64,000 nt of DNA from Lachnospiraceae bacterium (GCA_017394885.1 JAFPWO010000010.1:88010-152009); one strand, 5' to 3'. Shown: positions 7,493 through 17,239, numbered from the stretch's first letter. A program made the numbers and translations. The notes: generated from the sequence alone by a model not told the origin.

Positions 7493-9016
7493 TTACTCTT
7501 CCAATGTCACCCTGCCCAGATGATAGAACATCGCCAGGTGTTCGTTCTTGAAATTCGCCGGGTCCGTCGTGATCTCCGAATGGACCAGTGCCTCCGGATA
7601 GGCCGACAGCGCCTTTACCGTGACCTCGGCGCCTTCCGGCTGCGCGGCGAGGAAGGCGGCGCGCTCGTTCATTTCCGCATCATACCGGGCGGCTTCCTTC
7701 GTCACCAGCGAATAGGCGGCATTCACCGAAAGCGGCTGGAGAGAGAAGGCCGCGCCGCCGGATTCCTTCTCCGACACCCGGCAAAGGCCGATGCAGCCCA
7801 CCGCAAAGGCCAGGGCAACCAGCCACGCAAAGCGGCCGTAGCGGCCTTCCTTCTCCGTGATGCTCTCGCACAGCGCCGCAAAGCGCCCGCCGGCAAAGCG
7901 GCGGTGGACCCAGCCCAGAATATAGGTCAGGTTGAAGCCGATAAAAAGGTAGGCGTTAAAATAAATGATATTGCTCATGCGGTACGGCATGCGCAGGCCC
8001 TGCGCGTAAAAGAGAGCCGTGCCCTGCGAGCAGTAGATCCCGAAGGTAAAGAGCAGGACCAGCAGCGGATACCGGAAGCGGTACACCGTTTTGGACGCCA
8101 GCCGGTACAGGCCGGGCGTCAGCCCCAGCCACATAAGCAGCACCGGGACGTTCAGCCCGTTGGCCAGCGAGTACCCGCCGTAGGCAAAGGAATAGATCAG
8201 GGCTTTGACCACGCCGCTGGACGGCCCGCTCACGCTCTGGCGGATCGCATTGCCCGGCGCGATCACGCTCAGCAGCAGGGCCGCGATCTCCGCCAGCGCG
8301 ATCAGCAGGACCGGCCATGCCGATCTTCTCTTCCGGATAAACAGCCAGATGCACAGACACCCCAGCAGCACCGCGGAATACAGCGCCGTGCTGTAGTTTC
8401 CGCCGCCCACCAGATAGGCAAAGGGCAGGGCGCAGGCGGCGGCCGCGATCCGGCTGCCCCTTCTTTCCGCCATGACCGCGATGATGACCAGGCTGTAAAG
8501 GATCAGGCTCAGCGAGAAGAAAAACGTGTAGTAGATCCCGCCGTTAAACCAGTAGAAAGAGTCGGACGGCCGGTAGGTAAACTGGAGCGCGCAGAAAGTG
8601 ACGACCAGCGCGAGGATCAGACTGCTGCGCCGCTCGGCTTCCAGCAGGTACCGCGCCGCCGTGCGGACAAAGATCAGCATGGCCGCGATGAAGGAAGTCA
8701 GCAGGATGAACGCCGCCGCGGGATAGGCACTTTCCCCGAAGATCCCCGGCTGCAGGCGCATCAGGAAGATGGCCGCAAAATTCCCCTGCCAGGTCTGATA
8801 GGAGTCCTTCATCAGCCGCCAGGATTCCTTCACCACCGCGCCGAAGCTGTGCGTTTCTGTCCAGACGGCCGCCGTCTCCACGCCGTAGTAATAATCGTCC
8901 ACGCTCGGGTGCGCCTTCATTCCCAGAAGGTACAGCGGGATCAGGGAAATCAGAAACACGAGCAGCAGCAAAAGCACACCCTGCTTCTTCATTTTTTCAC
9001 ACAGCGTTCTTTTCAT
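7493..9016 (-). CDS. Polytopic membrane protein, DUF6056 type
   Basis: A 507-residue protein with 10-12 membrane helices and an early extracytoplasmic motif (MKAHPSVDDYYYGVETAAVW ... SYQTWQGNFAAIFLMRLQPG). Acidic motifs in the first loop next to multiple helices recall GT-C glycosyltransferases, and I recognise the pattern as the DUF6056 family of uncharacterised proteins. A role in transferring sugars from a lipid carrier is possible but not shown. The C-terminal about 90 residues are soluble. It lies 24 bp downstream of tsaD on the same strand, so it is likely the last gene of that run. Confidence 0.7.
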   Translation of the reverse strand: MKRTLCEKMKKQGVLLLLLVFLISLIPLYLLGMKAHPSVDDYYYGVETAAVWTETHSFGAVVKESWRLMKDSYQTWQGNFAAIFLMRLQPGIFGESAYPAAAFILLTSFIAAMLIFVRTAARYLLEAERRSSLILALVVTFCALQFTYRPSDSFYWFNGGIYYTFFFSLSLILYSLVIIAVMAERRGSRIAAAACALPFAYLVGGGNYSTALYSAVLLGCLCIWLFIRKRRSAWPVLLIALAEIAALLLSVIAPGNAIRQSVSGPSSGVVKALIYSFAYGGYSLANGLNVPVLLMWLGLTPGLYRLASKTVYRFRYPLLVLLFTFGIYCSQGTALFYAQGLRMPYRMSNIIYFNAYLFIGFNLTYILGWVHRRFAGGRFAALCESITEKEGRYGRFAWLVALAFAVGCIGLCRVSEKESGGAAFSLQPLSVNAAYSLVTKEAARYDAEMNERAAFLAAQPEGAEVTVKALSAYPEALVHSEITTDPANFKNEHLAMFYHLGRVTLEE

Positions 9017-9040
9017 CTTTCCACTCTTTCCGAAACGCTT

Positions 9041-10051
9041 TTACAGTTCCAGATACGGGACGGCGTTTAAATCCCAGCCGGCCCGCTCGCCCTTTATAAA
9101 TCGATAATAGCCGGCCGCGCCGATCATGGCCGCGTTGTCCGTGCATAAAAGCGGGGACGGGCAGTACAGCCGTATCCCCTCCTGCGCGCAGGCAGCCTCC
9201 AGAGCGCTCCGAAGCGCGCCGTTTGCCGCCACGCCGCCGGCCAGCACCAGTTTGTTTTCTTTTCTTTCCCGCACCGCATGGACCGCGCGGCTCACGAGGA
9301 CGTCCACCACCGCAGCCTGGAAGGAGGCGGCCACGTCGGCCTGCGAGACTTCCTCTCCGGTCATTTCCGCATGGTTCAGATAGTTTAAGACCGCGGATTT
9401 CATGCCGCTGAAGGTAAAATCGTACGGTGCTTCGTCGACTTTCCCGCGGGGAAAATGGATCGCCTGCGGATCGCCTTCCCGGGCCGCCTTCTCGATCTTG
9501 GGACCGCCGGGGTAGCCCAGGCCGATCGCGCGGGCCACTTTATCGAAGGCCTCTCCGGCCGCGTCATCCCGGGTCCGGCCGAGGATCTCGAACACCCCGT
9601 AATCGCGCATATACGCCAGATTCGTGTGGCCGCCGGACACGATCAGGCACAGGAAAGGCGGCGCAAGATCCGGATGCTCCAGGAAATTTGCGCAGACGTG
9701 GCCTTCGATATGATGCACGCCCACAAGCGGCTTCTTCGCCGCAAAAGCGAGGGCTTTGGCCTCCGCAACGCCGACCAGCAGCGCGCCGACCAGGCCGGGC
9801 CCATAGGTGACCGCGACCGCGTCGATCTCTTCGAGGCAGGTCCCGGCTTCAGCCAGCGCCGCCTCGATCACCGGATTGATGGCTTCGATATGCATGCGGG
9901 AAGCCAGCTCCGGGACGACCCCGCCGTAGAGCGTATGCCGCTCGATCTGCGAGGAGATGATATTGCTGCGGATCACCCGGCCGTTCGTGACAACGGCCGC
10001 CGCGGTCTCATCGCAGGAGCTTTCGATTGCCAGAATGTTGATATCGCTCAA
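9041..10051 (-). CDS. tsaD: tRNA N6-adenosine threonylcarbamoyltransferase TsaD
   Basis: A 336-residue protein starting [20 protein letters not shown], the ASKHA ATPase signature. The iron-binding HIEGH motif has His114 and His118, and [16 protein letters not shown] lies near the C-terminus. It transfers the threonylcarbamoyl group onto A37 of ANN-decoding tRNAs, in complex with TsaB and TsaE, both of which are encoded just upstream on the same strand. Having the whole TsaBDE set in one run with rimI and rnz is typical of Firmicutes. Confidence 0.97.
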   Translation of the reverse strand: MSDINILAIESSCDETAAAVVTNGRVIRSNIISSQIERHTLYGGVVPELASRMHIEAINPVIEAALAEAGTCLEEIDAVAVTYGPGLVGALLVGVAEAKALAFAAKKPLVGVHHIEGHVCANFLEHPDLAPPFLCLIVSGGHTNLAYMRDYGVFEILGRTRDDAAGEAFDKVARAIGLGYPGGPKIEKAAREGDPQAIHFPRGKVDEAPYDFTFSGMKSAVLNYLNHAEMTGEEVSQADVAASFQAAVVDVLVSRAVHAVRERKENKLVLAGGVAANGALRSALEAACAQEGIRLYCPSPLLCTDNAAMIGAAGYYRFIKGERAGWDLNAVPYLEL

Positions 10052-10063
10052 AACTGTTTCCTT

Positions 10064-10975
10064 CTACTCTTCTTCAAAATTCAGCGTCACGCTCTTCCCG
10101 TCCGTACCGACGTACGTCTCCGGGAAGATCTCCCGCGCCACGTCCAGAAACTCCTCCGGATGATTTAAGGCCGGGCTGAAATGCGTCAGCCACAGTTCCC
10201 GGGCGCCGGCCGCCTTCGCCAGCTGCGCCGCCTCCGCAAAGCTCATATGCTTATGCTCCGCGGCCCGCTGCTCCGAGCCGCGCTCGCCGTACATGCCCTC
10301 GCAGATGAAAAGGTCCGCGCCTTCCGCGCCTTCCGCGATGGCCGCCGTCGGGCGGGAATCCGTGCAATAGGTGACTTTGAGGCCTTTTCTCGGCGGGCCC
10401 AGGACCATTTCGGGATAGTAGGTCTCTCCCTCATAGTCTACGGTTTCGCCCTTCTGCAGGCGGTTCCAAAACTGCACCGGCAGCCCGAGGGCCTGCGCCT
10501 TTTCGACCTGGAAGCGGCCGATGCGGGGGATCTCGATGCTGTAGCCGTAGCAGGGGATCGCGTGCCTGGCCCGGAAGGCTGTGATCTCAAAAGCCCCGAG
10601 CCTCATGCGCTCCAAGCCTTCCGAAAGCTCCACGAACTCCAGCGCAAACGGAAGGTCCGGCGCAATGATCCGCAGGCTCTCCACCACCTTGCGCAGCCCC
10701 CGCGGGCCGGCGATGACCACCGGCTCCGTCCGGTCCGAATTGCTCATGGAAAGAAGCAGCCCGACGAGGCCGCTGATATGATCCGCATGGAAGTGCGTGA
10801 TCAGGATATAATCGATGGGCTTGAAGCTCCAGCCCCGGCGGCGCAGCGCGATCTGCGTGCCCTCGCCGCAGTCGATCAGCAGCTGGGAGCCTTCATGGCG
10901 CACCAGCAGTGCGGTCAGATGCCGGTAGGGCAGCGGCATCATCCCGCCGGTCCCCACAAGACAAACATCCAGCAT
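10064..10975 (-). CDS. rnz: Ribonuclease Z
   Basis: A 303-residue metallo-beta-lactamase-fold nuclease with the zinc motif HFHADH (residues 61-66) after LIDCGEGTQIALRRRG, the RNase Z signature, and a C-terminal LTHFSPAL histidine. It endonucleolytically trims the 3' trailer of tRNA precursors lacking encoded CCA. The tRNA-Thr in this window has no encoded CCA, in agreement. The start at 10975 has AAAGGAG 10 nt upstream. Its first 83 bp overlap the end of rimI. Confidence 0.95.
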   Translation of the reverse strand: MLDVCLVGTGGMMPLPYRHLTALLVRHEGSQLLIDCGEGTQIALRRRGWSFKPIDYILITHFHADHISGLVGLLLSMSNSDRTEPVVIAGPRGLRKVVESLRIIAPDLPFALEFVELSEGLERMRLGAFEITAFRARHAIPCYGYSIEIPRIGRFQVEKAQALGLPVQFWNRLQKGETVDYEGETYYPEMVLGPPRKGLKVTYCTDSRPTAAIAEGAEGADLFICEGMYGERGSEQRAAEHKHMSFAEAAQLAKAAGARELWLTHFSPALNHPEEFLDVAREIFPETYVGTDGKSVTLNFEEE

Positions 10976-11426
10976 GGTCTGCGGCTCCTTTCTCCGATAA
11001 GTACATCATCAGGTATCCGTCTTCCGGCGGATCCGTGTAGTAGTTTTTATTGCGCGTCACGACCCTGAATCCGGTCTTTTCATACAGCCGGCGCGCGGCG
11101 GCATTGCCGCAGCGGACGTCCAGCCGCCAGAGCCGGACCTTTTCGTTCTCGCGGAGCATCCGCGCAAGCAGCGCTTCCCCGATGCCCAGCCTTCTTGCAT
11201 CCGGGGACACTGCCAGGTTTACCAGCTCCCCTTCATCCGCCGCGGTCTGCGCGAAGAGATACCCCGCAAGCTGTCCGTCCTTTTCCGCGGCCAGAGCATA
11301 CTGCCAGGGCGAACCGAAGCCCTCCGCGAGCCCCTTTTCGGACCAGGGATCCGGAAAGCAGCACTTCTCAATATCCCAGGCCGGCGCCGCATCTTCCGCC
11401 GCAAAGGGACGCAGCCGCACCGTCAT
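10893..11426 (-). CDS. rimI: Ribosomal-protein-alanine N-acetyltransferase (GNAT)
   Basis: A 177-residue GNAT protein starting MTVRLRPFAAEDAAPAWDIE. The acetyl-CoA loop LAVSPDARRLGIGEALL (motif A) and AARRLYEKTGFRVV (motif B) identify RimI, which acetylates the N-terminus of S18 and possibly other proteins. The normal RimI end would be near MMYLSEKG; here about 30 extra residues run through the start of rnz in another frame, giving an 83-bp overlap. The ATG at 11426 overlaps the tsaB stop codon as ATGA, indicating translational coupling. Confidence 0.9.
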   Translation of the reverse strand: MTVRLRPFAAEDAAPAWDIEKCCFPDPWSEKGLAEGFGSPWQYALAAEKDGQLAGYLFAQTAADEGELVNLAVSPDARRLGIGEALLARMLRENEKVRLWRLDVRCGNAAARRLYEKTGFRVVTRNKNYYTDPPEDGYLMMYLSEKGAADHAGCLSCGDRRDDAAALPASDRTAGAP

Positions 11427-12142
11427 GTCCGAACCTCCGGGCCGAGCCGCGCGATCCGCTCGCGCTCCGCCTGCGAGATGCGGAAATACAACGGGGCAAA
11501 GGCCGCCGCATCCACGGTCTCCCCGCGGCGCAGCTTTTCCAACCCGAGAGATGCGACCGCAGCCGCCCGCTGGCGGCTCACGTGCGGCGGAGCAAAGACG
11601 GCCTGCTCTCCCAGCACCTGCGTGATCACATCCCGGAACACGGGCACGCCGTCCCCGAGGAACACTGTCCTTTCTCCTCTTTCGCGGATGATCTCCAGGA
11701 ACTCCCGTGTATCCGCCGCGCATCCCGGATGCCGCACCGTGAAATTCATATTTTCATCAAAAGCGTACAGCCCGGTGTAGATCTGGCCGCGGCGGGCGTC
11801 CATCATCGGGCAGATAAGCAGCCGGCAGCCGTAGAGGCTGTAGGCCATTGCGTCCAGCGTTGGGACCGCGACGAGCGGCTTTTTTAACGCCAGGCCCAGC
11901 CCTTTGGCCGTCGCCGCCCCGATCCGCAGCCCGGTAAAGGACCCGGGCCCGGAAGCCACGGCGATCGCATCCACCTCGGAAAGCTCCTGCTCCGTCAGGC
12001 GGCAGATCTCCGCCAGCTGCGGCAGCAGGCTCTGCGAATGCGTGATCTTATAATTGATGGTCGATTCCGCGATGACCGTCTGCTCGTCGAGCACGGCCAC
12101 CGAGGCCACCACCGAAGCGCTTTCGATTCCGATCAGTTTCAT
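11423..12142 (-). CDS. tsaB: tRNA threonylcarbamoyladenosine biosynthesis protein TsaB
   Basis: A 239-residue protein starting MKLIGIESASVVASVAVLDE. It is an ASKHA paralogue of TsaD with the SGPGSFTGLRIGAATAKGLG motif that defines TsaB. It forms the scaffold of the TsaB-TsaD-TsaE t6A complex. The start codon overlaps the stop of tsaE (ATGA) and its stop overlaps the rimI start in the same way, so the three genes are translationally coupled. Confidence 0.96.
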   Translation of the reverse strand: MKLIGIESASVVASVAVLDEQTVIAESTINYKITHSQSLLPQLAEICRLTEQELSEVDAIAVASGPGSFTGLRIGAATAKGLGLALKKPLVAVPTLDAMAYSLYGCRLLICPMMDARRGQIYTGLYAFDENMNFTVRHPGCAADTREFLEIIRERGERTVFLGDGVPVFRDVITQVLGEQAVFAPPHVSRQRAAAVASLGLEKLRRGETVDAAAFAPLYFRISQAERERIARLGPEVRT

Positions 12143-12576
12143 GCTTCCTCCCGGCTGAGCGTGATCAGGCGGTAGTCCGTCCCGCGGGACAGATCCTTGC
12201 GGATCTCCACGGTGACCGTGCCCCGGGGCAGCAGCCCTCGGATGCGGTCGCTCCACTCGATCAGGCACACGCCGTCTCCGTCCAGATATTCACAGCCGCC
12301 GATCGCCTCGAATTCATCTTCGTCTTCGAGCCGGTACGCGTCCATGTGGTAAAAAGGCAGACGCCCGCCCTCATAGATCTGCAGGATCGTAAAAGTCGGG
12401 CTGTTGACGGGGCCGCGGATCCCGAGGCCGGCGGCAAAGCCCTGGGAAAAAACCGTTTTTCCCACGCCTAAATCGCCGGTCAGGGCATACACCTCACCGG
12501 CCGCCGCTTCTTTTCCGCACTGTTCGCCGAGCGCACGCGTTTCCGCCGCGCTGAAGCTTTCGATCTGCCTCTGCAT
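12139..12576 (-). CDS. tsaE: tRNA threonylcarbamoyladenosine biosynthesis protein TsaE
   Basis: A 145-residue P-loop ATPase starting MQRQIESFSAAETRALGEQC, with Walker A GDLGVGKT (residues 34-41), the SPTFTILQIYEG switch region and LIEWSDRI. It is the ATPase that resets the TsaBD complex during t6A synthesis. It lies 31 bp downstream of the nucleotidyltransferase gene, and its stop codon overlaps the tsaB start. Confidence 0.95.
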   Translation of the reverse strand: MQRQIESFSAAETRALGEQCGKEAAAGEVYALTGDLGVGKTVFSQGFAAGLGIRGPVNSPTFTILQIYEGGRLPFYHMDAYRLEDEDEFEAIGGCEYLDGDGVCLIEWSDRIRGLLPRGTVTVEIRKDLSRGTDYRLITLSREEA

Positions 12577-12607
12577 AGTCAGATTCCTGCCGGCAATGCG
12601 CTGCGGC

Positions 12608-13537
12608 TTACGGAAAAAGCGGGGACGGATACGTCCCGTTCTCCGCCATCTTCGCAAACTCGCCGGCCACGAACTCACGGTCCGGGGCATAGGTGATCCC
12701 GAACCAGGTATCGGGCGTCGGCAGCACGTCCACCGTGGCCCTGCCGGCTTTTAACATCCCGTCCACGATCGTCGGCAGCAGGTACTCCGCCTTGAGGGGG
12801 TCATGGGCCATGGCGTCGGCCAGGAAAGGCCGAAAACCGCTTTCCAGCTCGGTCAGGATATCCTCGGAAAAGCCCCAGAAATTCATGGAAACGAGGCCCT
12901 CTGGATCGATCTCCACGCTTTCCCCGTCAAAGCTTCCCGTCACCCGTCCGTCTTCGCGCCGCGCGATGCCCTTGGTCTCGTGGACCTCAGTCAGACGCCC
13001 CTGCGCATCCTGCAGGCAGACGCCGCGGGTCACTTCCCCGTTGTCGCTTAAGGTATTCTTGACCACAAAGCCGGCCATGGCGAAGCGGGACGGCTTTTCC
13101 GGCTCCTCGGGCAGCGCCGCGAGGAAATCATAGATAATGCGGAACGCGGTCTTGCCGTAGTAGTCGTCCGCATTGATGACCGCGAACGGCGCGTCGATCT
13201 CATTCTTCGCGGCCAGGATCGCGTGGCCCGTCCCCCAGGGTTTGCTGCGCTCCGCCGGGCAGATGAAGCCCTCCGGCAGCGCGCTGATCTCCTGATAGGC
13301 ATAGCGCACGTTCATGACCTTTTCGATGCGCCTTCCGATAATCTCTTTAAAATCCTTTTCCAGTGACTTGCGGATGATAAAAACGACGGTCTCGAAGCCC
13401 GCTTCCCGCGCATCATACAGAGAATAGTCCAGAATGATCTCGCCGGAAGGGCCGACGGCGGCCAGCTGCTTGATCCCTTTGCCGTAGCGGCTGCCGATCC
13501 CGGCTGCCATAATCACTAAAATCGGTTTCTTTGCCAT
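12608..13537 (-). CDS. Sugar-phosphate nucleotidyltransferase-like protein
   Basis: A 309-residue protein with a Rossmann-like nucleotidyltransferase fold. The start KPILVIMAAGIGSRYGKGIKQL is a variant of the GxGxR pyrophosphorylase loop, and AVINADDYYGKTAF supplies the metal-binding acidic pair. The last 40 residues (TWFGITYAPDREFVAGEF) are also family-like. It would activate a sugar or related phosphate with NTP. The substrate is unknown: it is shorter than GalU and lacks a left-handed beta-helix. It is the first gene of the run leading into tsaE. The start has a weak GGAGAATACT site. Confidence 0.75.
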   Translation of the reverse strand: MAKKPILVIMAAGIGSRYGKGIKQLAAVGPSGEIILDYSLYDAREAGFETVVFIIRKSLEKDFKEIIGRRIEKVMNVRYAYQEISALPEGFICPAERSKPWGTGHAILAAKNEIDAPFAVINADDYYGKTAFRIIYDFLAALPEEPEKPSRFAMAGFVVKNTLSDNGEVTRGVCLQDAQGRLTEVHETKGIARREDGRVTGSFDGESVEIDPEGLVSMNFWGFSEDILTELESGFRPFLADAMAHDPLKAEYLLPTIVDGMLKAGRATVDVLPTPDTWFGITYAPDREFVAGEFAKMAENGTYPSPLFP

Positions 13538-13691
13538 AGTATTCTCCTTAAGAATAATCGATGGCAGTATTATACACGATTTCCCGCAGGATTTCCACTC
13601 TTTCTCGGAATCGTTCCGCGCAGCCGTTCTCCGCCTTTTTTCCGACGGTTTTCGCCTCTTTTTTTCTTACAGAAATAATGAGAAAAGGCGA

Positions 13692-13720
13692 TTGTTTTTT
13701 TTTGCGTCCCGCGGTATACT
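13692..13720 (+). promoter_or_regulatory. Promoter of the VanW/PASTA gene
   Basis: TTGTTT (13692-13697), 17 bp, TATACT (13715-13720), 43 bp upstream of the start codon. The -35 lies in a T-rich run. Confidence 0.7.
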
Positions 13721-13762
13721 AAACGTGGTATGTGATTTTTACTTTTTAGAGGAGAACACCCC

Positions 13763-16165
13763 ATGAAATATATTCGCAGACTTACTTATCTTTTAGCCGC
13801 CCTGCTCCTGGCGGCAAGCCTGGGCGGACTGAGCGCGCAGGCGGCCGATGATGATTCGAAGATCGCCGACGGCGTCTGGCTGGGCGACGTCGACTTAAGC
13901 GGCATGTCCCTGGTGGAAGCCGGCCGGGCCATGGAAGACTATTTCAAGGATCTCATGACCAAGGAACTCACCATCCACGTCTATGAAGACCTCTCTGAGG
14001 ACGAACCGGAAGGGGAGCAGGAAACCGAAGCCGAGACCGAAGAAGAGACCGAAGCCCAGACCAGCGATATCGCGCCGGAAAAGCCGACCGCGCCGGAAGA
14101 GACGGAAGCGGAGACCGAGGAGAATACCGACGGCAAGGGCGAACTGCTGTATACCCTGACCATCCCCATGTCCAAGGTCGGCCTGACCTGGTCCGTCAAG
14201 GATTCCCTGCTGCAGGCCGGCAGCATCGGCCAGAGCGGCAAGCTCGTCGAGCGCTATAAAATGCTCCAGGATATGAAGTACTCGCACGCGCAGCTGCCGC
14301 TGCAGATCAGCGTGGACGAGCAGTCGATCCGTGATTATATCGAAAACGTACTGGCCCCCGAGATCGACCGTGAGCCGGTGGAAGCCACCGCGGCCCTGCA
14401 GAACGGCAAGGTCATCGTGACCCGCATGGATTCCCCGGGCTTAAAGCTCAACCTCTCCGACGCGATCGACGCCGTTTACTACAGCTTTTCCGAAGGCATT
14501 CCCGCTTCCATGAGCTGCGACGCCACGGCCCGCGCGGTGCAGGCTAAGGTGAGGGCGTCCGAACTGGCGAAGATCAACAAAGTCATGGGCGAATTCTCGA
14601 CCCGTTTCGACCGCGCTGAAAAAGAGCGCTCCGAAAACCTCGACCTGGCCTGCTCGATCGTGAGCGGGACCATCGTCCTGCCCGGCGAGAGCCTGTCCGT
14701 CGACACCGCCCTCGGCCCGCGCACCCCGGAGAACGGCTGGCAGGGCGCCGGTTCCTTCTATGAAGGCGACGTGATCGAGACCTACGGCGGCGGCATCTGC
14801 CAGTTCAGCACCACGCTGTACAATGCCGCACTGTTCGCGGAGCTTCAGATCGACCGCCGGCAGCCTCACTCCATGGTCGTTGCCTATGTGCCCTTCTCCC
14901 GCGACGCCGCCATCGACGCCGGCAACAAGGACATGGTCTTCACGAACAACACCGACGCGCCGATCTATATCGAATGCTTCACCTGGGAGCTGCACAATAT
15001 CACCTGCCGGATCTACGGGCACGACACCCGTCCGTCCAACCGCAGCATCAAGTTCGAAACGACGACCGTGAAGCAGAAGACCTACGGCCCCGCCTACTAT
15101 CTGCTGAACGATACGAATCCCGGCAAGTGCACGGTGGAAGGCTACATCCACGATGAAGTGGAATCCTACGTCACCAAGTACGTCCTCATCGACGGCGTGG
15201 TCCAGGAAGACCAGACCGTGGAGATGATGAACCACGACGAATACATTCCTTCCCGCCAGAAGGTCTATGTGGGCAACAATATGTGCGGCCTGCAGGTCCT
15301 GGGCGGCTGGAACGATCAGAAGCTGTGCGACCGCTACGGCAACGAGCTTCTCATCAACAGCTACGGCGAACCGTTCTACAACGGTTCCAACGGCTATCTG
15401 TTAAAGAAGGATTACCGGGTGGACGCCGACGGCTATGCGGTCCTGTGGGGCGGCAAGCCGGTGCCGGTCGACCCCGCTACGACCACGGCGACGCCGACGA
15501 CCGAGACCCCGACCCAGCCGGTCGAGACCACCGAAGCCCCGACCGCCGAGCCGACCGAACCGAGCGGCGAGGTGACGACCGAAGGCGATCCGGAGAACCA
15601 GGTGATCGTACCGAACATCATCGGGAAGTCTGTCAAGCAGGCTGCGGAATGGATCGACAATGCCGGCCTGAAGATCGCGTACTTCAACGGCGTCAAGCCG
15701 ACCTGGGACGCGACGGTCACGGCCTGCAGCCCGGGCGAGGGCGAGCTGGTCCCGGCGCTGACGACCATCACCGTCACCTACTCGCCGGCCGAAGCACCGG
15801 CCACCGAAGCGCCGACGGAAGCCCCGACGACGACCGAAGCGCCGCCGCCTGAGACCACCGCGGCTCCGCCGCCTGAAACGACCGCGGCCCCGCCGCCCGA
15901 AACAACGGCCCCGCCTGCCACGCCTCCGGTCGAGCAGACTAACGTACCCTATGACAAGTTGATGGGCGCCGCGCTGTCCCTGGACGGTGCGAACGAGATC
16001 CTGACCGGCGTCGGTTTATGGGGCGAGCCGTATGTCGAAGGCGTGACTTCCGGAACGATCTCCGGGCTTTATATGAAGACGGAAGCGACCGGCTGGCAGT
16101 TCCAGCCAATCACTTCCGGCATCACGGTCCCGGTGGGAACCACGATCTTCCTGCAGTTTGAATAA
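13763..16165 (+). CDS. VanW-family surface protein with PASTA domain
   Basis: An 800-residue secreted or anchored protein. Signal peptide or anchor (about residues 1-27, ending LSAQAA); a peptidoglycan-binding_4-like region interrupted by an acidic Glu/Thr-rich tract (about 75-125); the VanW domain (about 290-420, with YGGGICQFSTTLYNAALFAELQI); a G5-like stretch; a Thr/Pro/Glu linker; a PASTA domain (about 612-672, VIVPNIIGKSVKQAAEWIDNAG); a second APPPETT-repeat linker; and a last PASTA-like half domain to the C-terminus. VanW and PASTA domains point to binding cell-wall muropeptides. The catalytic role of VanW is not established. The AGAGGAG site precedes the ATG. Confidence 0.9.
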   Translation: MKYIRRLTYLLAALLLAASLGGLSAQAADDDSKIADGVWLGDVDLSGMSLVEAGRAMEDYFKDLMTKELTIHVYEDLSEDEPEGEQETEAETEEETEAQTSDIAPEKPTAPEETEAETEENTDGKGELLYTLTIPMSKVGLTWSVKDSLLQAGSIGQSGKLVERYKMLQDMKYSHAQLPLQISVDEQSIRDYIENVLAPEIDREPVEATAALQNGKVIVTRMDSPGLKLNLSDAIDAVYYSFSEGIPASMSCDATARAVQAKVRASELAKINKVMGEFSTRFDRAEKERSENLDLACSIVSGTIVLPGESLSVDTALGPRTPENGWQGAGSFYEGDVIETYGGGICQFSTTLYNAALFAELQIDRRQPHSMVVAYVPFSRDAAIDAGNKDMVFTNNTDAPIYIECFTWELHNITCRIYGHDTRPSNRSIKFETTTVKQKTYGPAYYLLNDTNPGKCTVEGYIHDEVESYVTKYVLIDGVVQEDQTVEMMNHDEYIPSRQKVYVGNNMCGLQVLGGWNDQKLCDRYGNELLINSYGEPFYNGSNGYLLKKDYRVDADGYAVLWGGKPVPVDPATTTATPTTETPTQPVETTEAPTAEPTEPSGEVTTEGDPENQVIVPNIIGKSVKQAAEWIDNAGLKIAYFNGVKPTWDATVTACSPGEGELVPALTTITVTYSPAEAPATEAPTEAPTTTEAPPPETTAAPPPETTAAPPPETTAPPATPPVEQTNVPYDKLMGAALSLDGANEILTGVGLWGEPYVEGVTSGTISGLYMKTEATGWQFQPITSGITVPVGTTIFLQFE

Positions 16166-16181
16166 ATATTCCGGAGACCCG

Positions 16182-16225
16182 GAGCAAAAAAACGATGCGC
16201 TTTGCGGCGCATCGTTTTTTTGCTC
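16182..16225. terminator. Bidirectional terminator between the VanW gene and degV
   Basis: A perfect 19-bp inverted repeat (16182-16200 with 16207-16225, 6-nt loop) with A-tract and T-tract flanks inside the arms. It works in both directions for the two convergent genes. Confidence 0.93.
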
Positions 16226-16231
16226 TTCGTG

Positions 16232-17239
16232 TCACTCTTCCTCGTTCCGGTGGCCGGGAAGGCGGCTTTTGACGGCGCCCTGAAGATCCTTCACGGCGTC
16301 GGGGATATTGTTTTTCACCGTCCCCGGCAGGTGTTTTACCGAATCGATGAGATCTGGGACCAGTTTATCGGTGCGGACATTCTCCCCGGCCAGAAAGAAC
16401 AGGGCCAGCGTATCCGGTCCCACATGCGAGCCGGTCACGGGCTCATACATGACCGTCAGGATATCCTTCGGCGGCCGGTCTGCCTTTAACATCGCGATCA
16501 GCGCTTCCACGTCTTCCGGGCAGTCCGCGTGGGCGATCCCGATCACCTGATTTTCCGGGTCCACGACCTGCTCGCGGTAGATCCTGGCCAGCGCCTGCAG
16601 CGCGCGCCGGCGGCCCCGGTATTTCGCAAAGCTCACGATCTTCCCGTCCTCATTGCCGATCAAAAGGGGCTTGAGCATCAGCATCGTGCCGACGATCGCG
16701 GAGAAATTGGAAAGCCGCCCCGTACGCCGCAGGTGCATCAGATCGTCCACCGTGAAGATCTGGCACATGCATTTCGACATGTGGGTAAGCTCCTGCACGG
16801 CCTCCTCCAGCGGCATTCCCGCATCCTTCAGGTCCGCGCCCCGAAGCGCCACCAGTCCCTCTCCCAGCGACGCGCCGTGCGTATCCACGACCGCGACCGT
16901 CCGCTCCGGGAATTCTTCTTTCAGTTCCGCCGCGGCCAGGCGCGCGGACTGGCAGGAGCCGCTGATCCCGGAGGACATACTCACGAAAAGGACGTCCTCC
17001 CCGGCCGTAAGGACCGGCCGGAAGCAATCGACATACGCCGCCGGATTGATCTGTGAAGTATTCACCTGCCGCCCTTTCCGGATCGCGCCGTAAAACTGCG
17101 CGCCGTCAAAGGCTTCCGTGTCCAGGCAGCTGTACTCTTTCCCTTCATAAATATACGTAAACGGAATCACGCCGATCCCGCGCGCCTGCAAAAGAGGCGT
17201 CGGCAGATTGGCGGAGGTATCTGTGATGATTCTGTACAT
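16232..17239 (-). CDS. DegV family fatty-acid-binding protein
   Basis: A 335-residue protein starting MYRIITDTSANLPTPLLQARGIGVIP, the DegV opening motif. NTSQINPAAY and VSMSSGISGSCQSARLAA contain the serine that holds the fatty-acid carboxylate. DegV proteins (FakB type) present fatty acids to the FakA kinase for phosphorylation and phospholipid synthesis. No FakA gene is in the window. The C-terminal about 40 residues (DSVKHLPGTVKNNIPDAVKDLQGAVKSRLPGH) form an amphipathic extension with a repeated 11-residue-like pattern beyond the usual DegV length. Confidence 0.9.
   Translation of the reverse strand: MYRIITDTSANLPTPLLQARGIGVIPFTYIYEGKEYSCLDTEAFDGAQFYGAIRKGRQVNTSQINPAAYVDCFRPVLTAGEDVLFVSMSSGISGSCQSARLAAAELKEEFPERTVAVVDTHGASLGEGLVALRGADLKDAGMPLEEAVQELTHMSKCMCQIFTVDDLMHLRRTGRLSNFSAIVGTMLMLKPLLIGNEDGKIVSFAKYRGRRRALQALARIYREQVVDPENQVIGIAHADCPEDVEALIAMLKADRPPKDILTVMYEPVTGSHVGPDTLALFFLAGENVRTDKLVPDLIDSVKHLPGTVKNNIPDAVKDLQGAVKSRLPGHRNEEE

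Noticed and set aside
10893..11723. Extending rimI upstream to 11723
   Set aside because: The extra part is antisense-like sequence inside tsaB in another frame; the ATG at 11426 starts exactly at the GNAT domain and overlaps the tsaB stop codon.
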